A stretch of 64,000 nucleotides of DNA from Marisa cornuarietis (taxonomy: Eukaryota; Mollusca; Gastropoda; Architaenioglossa; Ampullariidae): contig SMMW01000095.1 in NCBI GenBank assembly GCA_004794655.1, positions 124,001 through 188,000 of the forward strand, written 5' to 3'. A model generated the notes under the pieces. It was not told the origin of the DNA, ran no database searches, and saw only the letters and a program-made list of their open reading frames with translations. Within the stretch, counting starts at the first letter, position 1, and each line of letters opens with the position of its first letter. Positions 45,181 to 55,623 of the stretch are shown in pieces. The translations under genes were made by a program, and so were the position numbers.

Positions 45181-46500
45181 ATATGAGTCTAGTAAAATAG
45201 ACAGACGTCCTCGTGCTTCTGTCTGGTTCGCAAGTTTAGTTTGCAGCTAATTCGTCCCTGACTTTCTCGAGTTCCGGAGTTAAATTGTAAAGTGATAGCA
45301 GATAATTTTAGGGTTCTAGAAAGGAGAGGTTCGCGGCCAGGATTGGATGGGGGAGGGGATATTGTACGATGGTCAGAAGACAGCCACAGAACAGAGGTGG
45401 CGATATGGTTGGGGGTGGGGGGAGAAGACTACACGCGAAGTGCTTATGTATTGTCCAGCTTGTCTCTCTTCGCTCCGGAATCACCACAGCCTACAATTAA
45501 CATGGCAAGCAACACATAGTACTGATCGTGCCTTCAGGTTTGGATTGCTCTACCCATTAGAGTAAGATGTCAAGGAAGAGGCGACGTGTAGACGGGTCGC
45601 ATACAACACTCACTGTCCACACGGCGTTCCTCACGTGCAACAAAATCCAAAGACCTGTACGTGGGTTCCTTAATCTCTATAATGTCGGGGTTCTTACATG
45701 TCTTTATAGGGAAACAGCATAATCAACCAATTTTAAATACTTTTTCAACTCTCAAGAATATCAACAATTTCACATCAACATATCTTTCCACTACTACTGA
45801 CTAGGTACACCCTCTCAATGACTTGGGTTACTCTTTCTCTCTCTATATATATATATATATTAACTAACAATCGAGCATGAGAATCAAATCAGCGACGTAT
45901 ATAACCCTCCATTCTCCAGTCCTCCGTTTTCAAAAAATGTCTCTTCCTTCTACAAGTCAAATCTTCTTCCAATGGGTACACTGTAACCGGACTGTCGATC
46001 GCTTCACAGCCCTAGCGCCATAAATCAGTCCGTTCCTCTTTTCTTGTTCCAGGGGAGAGGACGGAAGTTCCCAAGGAGAACTTTCTTTCTAAAGTTCTAG
46101 CTCTCGTTAGTCGGGTGCCTTGTCTCATATCCTGCCTCACGTTGTCTTCTTTTTTCCATCTACGGCACCCGCACTCAGATGACGTTGGAGTCCACAAAAG
46201 ACCTGCTTGTCTCTAAACCAAAAGTGTGTTCTCTACGGTGTATCGCTCAGCTCCTTGATCTTCGTGTGTGTTCTGCTGCTCGACACAATTATAATGGGCG
46301 ACACGATTTCTTTCTGTCTACCGATTCTCATTTGTCTTGTTCACACGACGACGACACATACATCACACTAGCATACGGACTAAGACACTTACACCGATAA
46401 GTAAGTTCAGAGACATAGATTTATTTACATAATTTACACCTACAGCTGCTATCATTCCTATTCTAACTAACCTAGCTAAATCCTAACACCTAACTCCCTT
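45181..46500. other. No gene recognised
   Basis: Mixed-composition DNA with a short (TA)n tract near 45846-45861 and no recognisable coding sequence. The short frames near 45292-45565 look like chance. Confidence 0.45.
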
Positions 46501-46676
46501 GGGTGGGGGGAAGAGGGGGGGGTTGAGTGATGAGAGTGCTTTTCAGCCTGCCCAGTCGCCTTTCGGCAAACAGGTACCTCTCTCGTACTCGGGGTGGGTT
46601 AGAGGGAAGGGGCTGGGGGACAAGAGTGCTTTGCAGCCGGACCAGTCGCCTTTCGGCAAACAGGTACCTCTCTTGT
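46501..46676. repeat. 90-bp direct repeat, two copies
   Basis: Two roughly 90-bp units share AGTCGCCTTTCGGCAAACAG followed by GTACCTCTCT and a G-rich spacer; the shared GAGTGCTTT starts at 46534 and 46624. A related phrase (CAGTCGTCTTTCGACTAGCAGG) follows the RTE element at 50685, so the RTE probably landed inside this repeat. Confidence 0.8.
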
Positions 46677-47345
46677 ACTGACCAGTCGTCCAAAAACAGT
46701 CGTCCAAAAACCAGTCTCCAAAACAACCAGACTAGAGAGAGTGAACCTGCAGACCTACCAGTCCTACGGGAAGAGGTGGAAAGAGCTGTACATAGTTTGA
46801 AGGGAGGAAAGTCACCAGGCGTTGATAATGTACCAGCTGAGCTGCTCAAGCAGGGTGGGGAAGAAACTAGAAAGGCCCTCACTGTTCTGTGCCAACGAGT
46901 CTGGGAGCGCAAGCAATGGCCCAGAGAATGGACGCAGTCACTAATCATACCCCTCCCAAAGAAAGGAAACAGCAAACGGTGTCAGAACTACAGAACCATA
47001 AGCCTTATCAGCCACCCAAGCAAAGTCATGCTGAAGGTCCTACAGAACCGCATCAGAACCACCGCAGAAGAGCTGCTAGCAGAAGAACAGGCTGGTCAGA
47101 CCTCGTAGAAGCACAGTTGAGCAGATCTTTAACTGTCGTCTTCTTATAGAAAAGCATCTGCAGCATCAGCGGGACTTTTACCACAACTTCATTGACTTTA
47201 AGAAGGCATTTGACAGAGTCTGGCACGAGGGGCTATGGCATGTGATGCGGAAATTCAATATTGAAGAAGGGCTTGTCCAAGTTGTTGAAGCGTTGTATAA
47301 CAGCTCAACGAGTACAGTTCTGCTTAACAACAAAATAGGAGCTTA

Positions 47346-49745
47346 TGATGATGATGATGATGTCCATTTGTAATGCGCAGGTATCCATTCGGAAGAATGC
47401 TCATTGCGCAGCAAAAAAAAAGTAAATAAACAGATAAACACCAGGAAAGTGAAAAAATAAAGACAGATTTGCTTGGTTGTTAAAGTCTGTCTTAAGTAAA
47501 CAGATGGGTCTTCAGTTTTTTCCGAAACGTGGTTGGTGAGGTGATGGTGGACAGTGACGATGGCAGATCATTCCACAGTTTAGGTGCCGCGTTTTTGAAG
47601 GCCCTGGCTCCAGTGTCTTCTTGTTTGTGTCTTCCACTGCAGGGAGACAGAAGCGTGACTGGGAGCCAGAGCGCAGACCACGTGACGGCTGGTAAGGAGG
47701 AACTACCTCTTGTAAATAGTCAGGAGCAGTTTTAAACATGCAGGACTGTGCAATCGAAACACTTTGTGATCAATGCGCTTGTTCACTGGGAGCCAGTGAA
47801 GGCTCTGTAGGATAGGGGTGATGTGCTCAGTGGACGACTTTGCACGGGTGACAATCCTGGCGGCTGTGTTTTGAACTCTTTGGAGTCGATCCAACTGCAT
47901 AGCAGGTATACCCCACAATGCACTATTACAGTAGTCTAATCTTGATATGATGATAGCCACAGCAAGTGAGTTGGCAGCAGCTTGAATCAGCATGGGCCGT
48001 AGTCTACCTAAAGTCCTCAAAAAGTAGTAGGATTTTGCCACAACAGAACTAACATGGTTACACATGGAGAGCTCTGCATCAATAAACAGCCCGAGGTCCC
48101 GTACACAGTCAGCAAAGGCTATGGAGGTGTCACCGACCTGCACGGCACTAATGTCGATCTCCTCCCGTCTGGCCCTGGGGCCGCACAGTAACGCTTCTGT
48201 CTTGTCGTCGTTGAGTTTAAGACGATTTCTGGTCATCCACGCCTTCACCGCAACACAACAAGATTCAAGTCGTTGAAGCGCATTCCTAGCCACTGCTGGG
48301 TCGGGGGGAAAACTGTTCAGAATCTGTGTATCATCCGCAAAGAACTGTCGTCCCATCTGAAAGCGTTCAATTATCTGTCCAAGCTGTGAAGTATATACCG
48401 AAAATAATAATGGACCCAGAACAGATCCCTGTGGTACGCCACACACCAGAGGAACTGCCTCAGAGCTTGCAGTGCCGACAATCACTCTCTGAGATCTCTC
48501 GGCAAGATAGGAGTCAATCCACTGCAGCGCAGCGCCCTGGATACCAGCCTCTGACAACAGTCTCTGGAGCAGCAGGCGGTGGTTGATGGTGTCAAATGCA
48601 CTACTCAGATCGAGTAATACTAACAGCACTAAGTTGCCAGAGTTGACACTACAAAGAATGTCATTGGTCACACGAAGAAGAGCAGTTTCTGTGCTGAAGC
48701 CAGGACGATACGCTGACTGAAATTTATCTAGGCAGCCATGAGTAATAAAATGGGTCATAAGCTGCTCTGCGACCACCCTCTCAAGTAGCTTGGAAATATA
48801 TGATAAATTTGACACTAGACGATAGTTTTTACAGTCAGAGGGATCCAGGTTTGCCTTTTTCAACAAGGGCTTGACAACACCCTGTTTAAAACACCGTGGA
48901 ACACAACCTGCTCTCAAACTGGCATTAATAATGTCCAAAATGACAGGAAATAGAATGTCCAGAAGTTGAATAACAAATTTAGTTGGTACAGGATCCACAG
49001 CACATGAAGTTTTTGTTGATCTTGCTACAAGTTTCCTCAAGTAGCTCTCATCAATAGACGTGAAAGAAGTCAGCAGTACACCAGCAAATGGCACAGAATA
49101 GTCTTCCTCACACTCTGGCAACTCACAAGCTGCACTCTCAAGTCCAGCACTAATTTCCTTTATCTTATTAACAAAGAAGGAAGACAGCTGATCAGCAGCT
49201 GACTTGACATCCATCTCAGGAAGAACCGGACTAGTTCCGTTCTTACCCAGCAGGCTGTTCACAATGTCAAAAGTCTTTCTGGGATTTCCACTCGCAGCCT
49301 CTAGCTGCTCCTGTACAAATAACGATTTAGCCTTTTTTACAGCACACACATATTTATTTCTGGCTAACTTATACAGCTGTCTGTCAATCTCAAGTTTGGT
49401 CTTCCTCCACTTTTTCTCTGCCAACTGTCTCTGTTTCTTGGCTTCACTCACCCCCTCACAAAACCACGCACAATCTGGTCTATCTACAACAATTTTACTA
49501 ACTGCAGGAGCATGCTTATCAAGCAGCCCTGATAGAGTCTGATTATATAACTCTGCTAACTGATCAACATCTGTGGGAGGATCTAATAACAACTTTGACT
49601 GGAGTAGGTCTTCTCTGAAAGTGTTCAGGTCAATCTTCTTTAAATTTCTACACAAGACAGAAATCTTTTTACGCCTTGGTCGAGAGAGATCACTCACCAA
49701 GGACTGCACAAAATGGTCTGAAATCAAAAAATCCTCGACAACAGC
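47346..49745 (-). mobile_element. CR1-like LINE, antisense, inserted in the RTE element
   Basis: This minus-strand, 5'-truncated CR1 of about 2.4 kb has its 3' end at 47346 in an (ATC)n tail. It splits the RTE reading frame between AATAGGAGCTTA and ACCACAGTAGGGG. No convincing duplication is visible; AGCT occurs at both borders but is too short to rely on. It belongs to a different CR1 subfamily from the copies at 34439 and 39370 (tail ATC rather than TTA). Confidence 0.85.
47703..49740 (-). CDS. CR1 reverse transcriptase, long uninterrupted ORF
   Basis: About 680 codons are open on the minus strand, starting at the end of the endonuclease (ISDHFVQSL) and covering linker and RT. Motifs include VVKPLLKKANLDPSDCKNYR, LDLSSAFDTINH, CGVPQGSVLGPLLFSVYT, the catalytic FFADDTQI and SRLDYCNSALWG. 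The frame ends at 47703 by a frameshift; the remaining C-terminus is readable in a neighbouring frame down to about 47505. This is the best-preserved RT in the window and suggests the CR1 is younger than its RTE host. Lacking an endonuclease and 5' end, it is not autonomous. Confidence 0.82.
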
Positions 49746-50879
49746 TGACTTGACCACAGTAGGGGTACGTCAAGGATGTCCCCTATCACCCGTGTTGTTT
49801 AATATATTCTTGGAGAACATCATGCTTGAAGCTCTTCATGACCACCATACTTCCATTTCAATCGGTGGAAGACCAATCTGCAACCTATGCTTTGCAGATG
49901 ACATCGAGCTGTTAGCAGATACAAACAAGGAACTGCAATACCTCACCAACAGACTGACAGGCACCTCAAACACATATGGAATGGAGACCAGCACCGAAAA
50001 GAGCAAAGTTATGATCAATGGCAACGGCAAAGCAGAGATCTATATGAATGGGGTACAGCTCCAAGAGGTCAGCAGCTTCAAGTACTTGGGAGCCACCCTC
50101 TCCAAGGATGGCAGCTCCACGCAAGATATCTACATCAGGATCGCAACAGCAACAGTAGCAATGGCTAGGCTAGATGGGATCTGACATAGCCACAAGATAA
50201 GGTTCACTACCAAGTACAGGCTGTACAAATCCCTGGTAGTGCCGATCCTGCTCTACGGATGTGACACGTGGACTCTGCTCGCCGACACGGAAAGGAGAAT
50301 CCAAGCATTCGAGAACAAGTGTCTGAGGAGGCTGCTCCGGATCTCATACAAAGAACACAAAACCAACGACTTTGTAAGAAACAAGATGGCCACACTGGTA
50401 GGACACCAGGAACCTCTACTATCAACAGTCAAGTGACGTAAGCTGGTCTTTGGTCACGTGACCCGGCACGACACCTTGTCGAAGACTGTCCTTCAAGGCA
50501 CCTCGGAGGGTGGCCGACGCCGCGGTGGTCAGAGAAAGAACTGACTTACGAACATCAAAGACTGGACTGGTCGTCCTGTACAGGACCTGCTGACTATCGC
50601 CCACAATAGACAAGAGTGACGGCCCCTGTCAGCTGCCGCGTCTATCCATGTGCTGCCAGGTGCCAGGCAAGGGACTGACTGACCAGTCGTCTTTCGACTA
50701 GCAGGTTCAGAGACCGACTTTTCTCTGGTATTTATACTGGAATAGCTGGGTGCTACGTCACCCGTTGTGTGGTCAGCCTGCCTCGCGACCAAGCGTAGGG
50801 TGGAAGGGGGTGCGGGGTAGAAGGGAGAAGCACCGTCCGCGGTACAAGCTGTCTAGCGCTCCCGCTACAATATGTTTCT

Positions 50880-51095
50880 TCGTGTCTATTGTGTGTCTAT
50901 ATTTATATACCTATTTATAGCCATTTGTGAGTCTATATTTATATACCTATTTGTGTCTATTGTGAGTCTATATTTATATACCTATTTGTGTCTATTGTGA
51001 GTCTATATTTATATACCTATTTGTGTCTATTGTGAGTCTATATTTATATACCTATTTGTGTCTATTGTGAGTCTATATTTATATATTTCTTTGTG
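50880..51095. repeat. 35-bp minisatellite, about 6 copies
   Basis: The tandem unit contains CTATTTGTGTCTATTGTGAG followed by TCTATATTTATATAC. The first and last copies are diverged. Confidence 0.9.
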
Positions 51096-51159
51096 TTTAT
51101 TGTGTGTGTATATATTTATATATCTCTTTGAGTTGTGTGTGTGTAGATTTATATATATT

Positions 51160-51163
<4 letters not shown>

Positions 51164-51217
<54 letters not shown>
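51164..51217. repeat. (GT)n microsatellite
   Basis: A perfect GT run just beyond the 35-bp minisatellite, probably grown from its GTGTGT-containing edge. Confidence 0.95.
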
Positions 51218-51218
<1 letters not shown>

Positions 51219-51640
51219 ATTTGCCATGATCACAGGCTGGTTTTTCTCAGTTATATGTTTAAGTATATGTTTAGAGAATACTTTATTTGTCCCAATGGGC
51301 ATTTAGGGGCAGCAAAAGAAAAATGTCGAATGTCTTCCTCCTCAGCTGTTACTGTGAAGTTGAGTCATTTTTAAAGAAGTACCAGTAGCTGAGATGACTG
51401 CACTGCTATAGACGACAAAAGTGACAACGATTTGACTAGACGTTAGATAACAACAGATGGAGGAGGTGGATTATTGAGTCGATCGTCAGACAAAACTCCT
51501 TGAGTCTCCGCTTGACGCCGACTCCTGTGACATCTTGTGAGATGGAGAGAGCAGCGGAATGTCCACATGTACAGCAGGAACACTCCGGATAACAGAAGGA
51601 GAGGAACGAAGAAGAAGCAAGAGCACTCCGGGGGACAACC
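51218..51640. other. No gene recognised
   Basis: No recognised coding or repeat sequence. It may contain the unclear 5' border of the LINE that follows. Confidence 0.4.
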
Positions 51641-51813
51641 TCACTGAGGAGATATATTTATATTTATATAAAAAATTATTTATTTAAAAAAAAAAATTAA
51701 GGGGCGCGACTCTCGTCGATCCGACCCTGTTGAGAGAGCTCCCACCTTTCGTTTACTTTCTCTTATTTTTAATGAGTGTTTTTTAATACCGACTAGTAGT
51801 GTAAGACTGCAAG

Positions 51814-53094
51814 ATGGATGGTTTTACTCTGTGTATATTCTGGGAGTTCTGTGTGCTGCTCCTCGCTGCTTCAACGAGTTTCGCATTTCCCACGCTAGAC
51901 CACGCCGAACATCATGGCGGCTCGCATGGCGGACAGCCGCCCTTCTCGCGTGAGTATTTGATTGCTCTTCGGCCCAGCGTTTGCGTCCCACCACCTGACT
52001 TCCCACGCATCGACTGGTCCGAGCACATCAAGACACCCAACAGCGGAGAAAGTGATAAAACTAGAGTCCACTCAGGAAAGAAGACCGCGAAGAAAAAACG
52101 AGGATCTAGAGGAGGGGTCAGGAACAGGGTACGGCGGAGAGGCTGTCGACTCCCGCTGCCGCTGATTACCTTACCCAACGCCCGCTCCATTGATAACAAA
52201 ATGACAGAACTCGCTACGCTGGTGAAATACGACCGCGACTATCGCTGTAGCAGCCTAATTTGTGTTACAGAGACCTGGCTTAGTAGCAACAAAACGGATG
52301 TCCACCTCGAGGGTTTCACTACGATTAGGCATGACAGGAATAACGAAAACACGGAAAAAAATAAAGGCGGAGGGCTGTGTATATTTGTAAACAAAAATTG
52401 GGCCACGGAGTTGACGATACGTGAAACAACTAGTACTGTGTCGTATGAAATCCTAACTGTGTCGTTTCGGCCGTTCTACTTGCCACGTGAATTCGGGCAA
52501 GTGACAGTCATTTTGGTGTACGTTCCCGGACCTGACAACAAGGACGCCGCCGCTCAGATAGCAGCCAGCTACAACAAGGCCTTACAAAGATCCACTGACC
52601 AGGCTGTGTTTATCCTCGGCGACTTCAATAAATGTGATATTAGTGCGGAATTACCCTCCCTATACCAACATGTTAGCTGTCCCACTCGGCAGAATCGTGT
52701 GTTAGACAAATGCTACAGCTCTATCTCGAATGCCTATGCAAGCAGATGCAGGCCCCCTTTGGGTAGATCCGACCACAATGTGGTTCATCTTATCCCAAGA
52801 TACAGACAGAAAGTGAAAACTGCTAAACCAAACACCATAGAGATCAAGCAGTGGTCTCATGACAAGATCGAGGCACTGAGGGGCTGTTATGAGGCAACAG
52901 ACTGGCAGCTGTTCTTTGACAGCTGCTCTGATTACGATGAACTCACAGAAACTGTCACGGCCTACATCCAGTTCTGTGAAGATTGTGTTGTGAAACCGAA
53001 AACAATCAAACTGTTTGCAAACAATAAGCCATGGATTACCAAAGACCTGAAAGCTTGCCTTGTTTGCCAAGAAGCATGCATTTATCCAGGGTGA
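51814..53094 (+). pseudogene. L2/Rex1-like LINE leader and endonuclease
   Basis: 426 codons from ATG 51814. Residues 1-40 are hydrophobic then Gly/His-rich (FCVLLLAASTSFAFPTLDHA), followed by a basic stretch (KKTAKKKRGSRGGVRNRVRR), then an APE endonuclease: LPNARSIDNKMTEL, CVTETWLSS, FILGDFNKCD and GRSDHNVVHLIP, which hold the catalytic Asn, Glu, Asp and SDH positions. All are present, so the endonuclease domain reads as complete. The frame runs off homology at 53090 (frameshift) and stops. Confidence 0.78.
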
Positions 53095-54772
53095 TACGGG
53101 ACAGGTAAGAGATCGGAACAAAGAATTTCGGCAGAAGACAAGGCTGGCGAAGATCGAATATAAGAATAAGGTAGAAACGAAACTAAGGGAAGGGAACGCA
53201 CGCGAGGCTTGGTTGGGACTAAACAAAATGATGGGTCGCACAACAAAAAAACAGGAGGTAGGATGTGAGGCTGCAGACCTTGCCAATGACTTAAACAAGT
53301 TTTATGCCAGGTTTGATATACAAGACTTTACTCGAGAATGTGAATTGATCTGTTCTTCCCTGTCACCATGTGATATCTTAGTGGACGAGAATGCCGTAAC
53401 ATCTTGCCTGTCCCGAATTAATCCCTTTAAAGCTCCTGGTCCAGACGGCCTTAAAGGACGGGTGCTCAGATCTTGCGCCCAGCAGCTGAGCCCAATGATC
53501 ACACATTTGTTCCACCTGTTCCTGAACAGTCAGTTCTTCCCCAAGCTATGGAAGACCTCAACTATTATTCCAGTGCCAAAAAGTCACATGCCAAAGAACT
53601 AAATGACTTCCGACCAGTGGCCTTGACCCCTATTCTTGCTAAGTGCATGGAGAGAGTTGTTTGCAACCAATTAGTCAATGCCATTGCTGATCAACTAGAC
53701 CCCTACCAGTTTGCATACAAAGCGAAAAGAGGAGTGGATGATGCCTGTTTGACACTCTACAACCTGGTAGCAAACCATCTGGATGGCACTGGTACATACG
53801 TGCGTATCCTATTCATGGACTTTTCATCTGCTTTTAATACCATTCAGCCACACCTGCTCTTACAACGTCTCCTAGCACTAAACGTTAACTCAACCCTAGT
53901 GCTCTGGATGAGGGAGTTTCTCCGGGACCGGCCACAACGGGTCAGCATGGGAGGCAAAGTCTCGACCACTCTGATCATAAATACCGGAGCCCCACAGGGG
54001 TGTGTTTTGTCCCCAATACTGTTCTCTGTTTACACTAGTGAAGTCCGGACGGAATTCTCGAATTGTGCCCTATCCTTGATTAAGTTTGCAGATGATATGA
54101 CATTGGTTGCTCGGCTCAAGGACGAGAAGTCACTTGCAAGCTATTTCCTCCAGGTTCAAAAATTACACTCATGGTTTGAAGAAAACTTTCTGGTGCTCAA
54201 TGTCTCTAAAACTAAAGAAGTGGTCCTTGACAGAAGAAAACATCAACCTGCCCACACCCCTATAATTATTGATAATGAGACAATAGAACAGGTGCAAAGT
54301 TTTAGGTACCTCGGCACAGTGCTAGACAGCAAACTGTCCTTTCAGGAAAACACCAGCATTGTTTCCAGGAAAGCACATCAGCGCCTGTTCCTGCTGAGGC
54401 AACTGAGGAATTTCGGTGTCAGCGGCCCTGTCCTTGAGTCAGTATATCGCAGTCTAATCGAAAGCATCTTAACATTCAATATGTCAGTGTGGTTTGGCGT
54501 TCTCTCTCTCAAAGATAAAGCTTGTTTAACGAGAGTGGTCAAGAGTGCCAGCAAGATCATTGGTTCTCCACAAAGACCTTTAGGTGATTTATACATCAAG
54601 GCTGTGAGGTTAAAGGCCGTCAGAATCATCACAGACCCTCTCACCCACTACATCGCCACTTCCAAATGTTACCCTCTGGCCGCAGATGGAAGCAAGTGGT
54701 CGCCAGGAAGAGTGCCTTTGCCAAGTCATTCTTACCAACCGCAATAGCACTCCTGAACAGGACTAACAAATG
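53060..54772 (+). pseudogene. L2/Rex1-like LINE reverse transcriptase, frameshifted
   Basis: The RT is read in three frames: 53060-53602 (linker, ending PKLWKTSTIIPVPKS), 53590-54660 (ELNDFRPVALTPILAK, ILFMDFSSAFNTIQPH, GAPQGCVLSPILFSVYTSE, catalytic KFADDMTLV, LNVSKTKEVVLD), and a final short frame to TAG at 54770 (LPSGRRWKQVVARKS, SFLPTAIALLN). All RT blocks are present and the breaks are single-base indels. Confidence 0.8.
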
Positions 54773-55011
54773 TACCTAGCCTGAATGTCTGTGGGTGTGT
54801 GTGTGTGTGTGTGTAAGAGGAAGAAAATGTGCATCTGCTAACTGTCTTAGGTGTGCGAGGGCTAAGCATGAGTGTAACTGTATGAGTGTATGAGGTGTGA
54901 TCGTAATTTTTTTCAGTTTATTATGTATCCTTTTCTCCAGTTAATTGTGGGAGCTCCCAGCAACAAAGGAAAATTTCTATCTCTGTTGTGACCAGACATA
55001 GACAATAAAGA

Positions 55012-55064
55012 TGTATTGTATTGTATTGTATTGTCTTGTATTGTATTGTATTGTATTGTATTGC
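55012..55064. repeat. (ATTGT)n tail of LINE
   Basis: About ten ATTGT units, one altered to CTTGT, close the LINE. The frame reading as Asn-Thr-Ile-Gln on the minus strand is an artefact. Confidence 0.92.
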
Positions 55065-55181
55065 ACAAGCAGAACTGACCCCTCGGATGAAATAATAATC
55101 GTGTCAAAGTTCATATGATGTGTGCGTACAACGTATATTCTGGTCTCTGTCTCCGTTATGACACGTTAATTGTTAACTTAC

Positions 55182-55495
55182 CTTTGAGTGATCCCACCAC
55201 AGGTAGTCACAGCACACGTTGACAGAGACGAGAGGGCTTTCAGGGGGAGACAAGCTTCGAGAGAAGAAAGACGAGGTAGCGGACGAGAGAAGAAAGAGGT
55301 GAGGGGAAAGAAACGAAAGGGGAGGTAAGCAGGTGGAAGCCGACTGATGAAGCTGTAGCAGACGATGTCTCCAAGCTCCATGTTGTCACCAGTGTGACGT
55401 ATGCGCGCTCGTTCAGGCGGTGACGTCAATTGTCTGTTACGTGTCGTCGTCTTCGTCCGTGTGTGTGTGTGTGTGCACCACTGAGTCATACTCAC
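55182..55495 (-). other. Possible 5' exon with strong donor
   Basis: On the minus strand an open frame of about 105 codons ends at ATCACTCAAAG|GTAAGT (donor at 55176-55181). It has no recognisable domain and includes a Thr-His run from a (GT)n microsatellite near 55460. A true exon is possible because the donor is perfect, but nothing else supports it. Confidence 0.25.
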
Positions 55496-55623
55496 ATGGT
55501 AGAGTGAGATGGATGAAGTAAATGAGTAGTTAATATCTTCCCATACTACACCTGCTCGCCATCACTCAGCAACGGTTACTGTTGGAAACCGTGTCAACTG
55601 CTGCACCCGGAAAGTCAGCCTCC

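Larger units (their letters stand above)
46691..50677 (+). mobile_element. RTE-like LINE, interrupted by an antisense CR1
   Basis: The element is split: 46691-47345 and 49746-50677. The first part encodes the start of the RT (VERAVHSLKGGKSPGVDNVP, IIPLPKKGNSKRCQNYRTI, FIDFKKAFDRVWHEG); the second continues with VGVRQGCPLSPVLFNIF, the catalytic CFADDIELL, YGCDTWTLL and a typical RTE tail ending near 50677. A 14-bp duplication ACTGACCAGTCGTC (46677-46690 and 50678-50691) flanks the whole. The endonuclease is missing, so it is 5'-truncated. Frameshifts and stops (near 47095, 50184, 50436 and 50540) show it is dead. Confidence 0.85.
51700..55064 (+). mobile_element. L2/Rex1-like LINE, near full length
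   Basis: The element reads from a 5' untranslated region through a basic leader, endonuclease and reverse transcriptase to an AATAAA (55003) and an (ATTGT)n tail (55012-55064). It is the most complete of the L2/Rex1-like elements here but of a different family from those at 28969 and 39944 (tail ATTGT instead of CATTGT). Frameshifts near 53080, 53590 and 54660 divide the ORF into four pieces. The 5' border and target duplication are not resolved. Confidence 0.82.
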
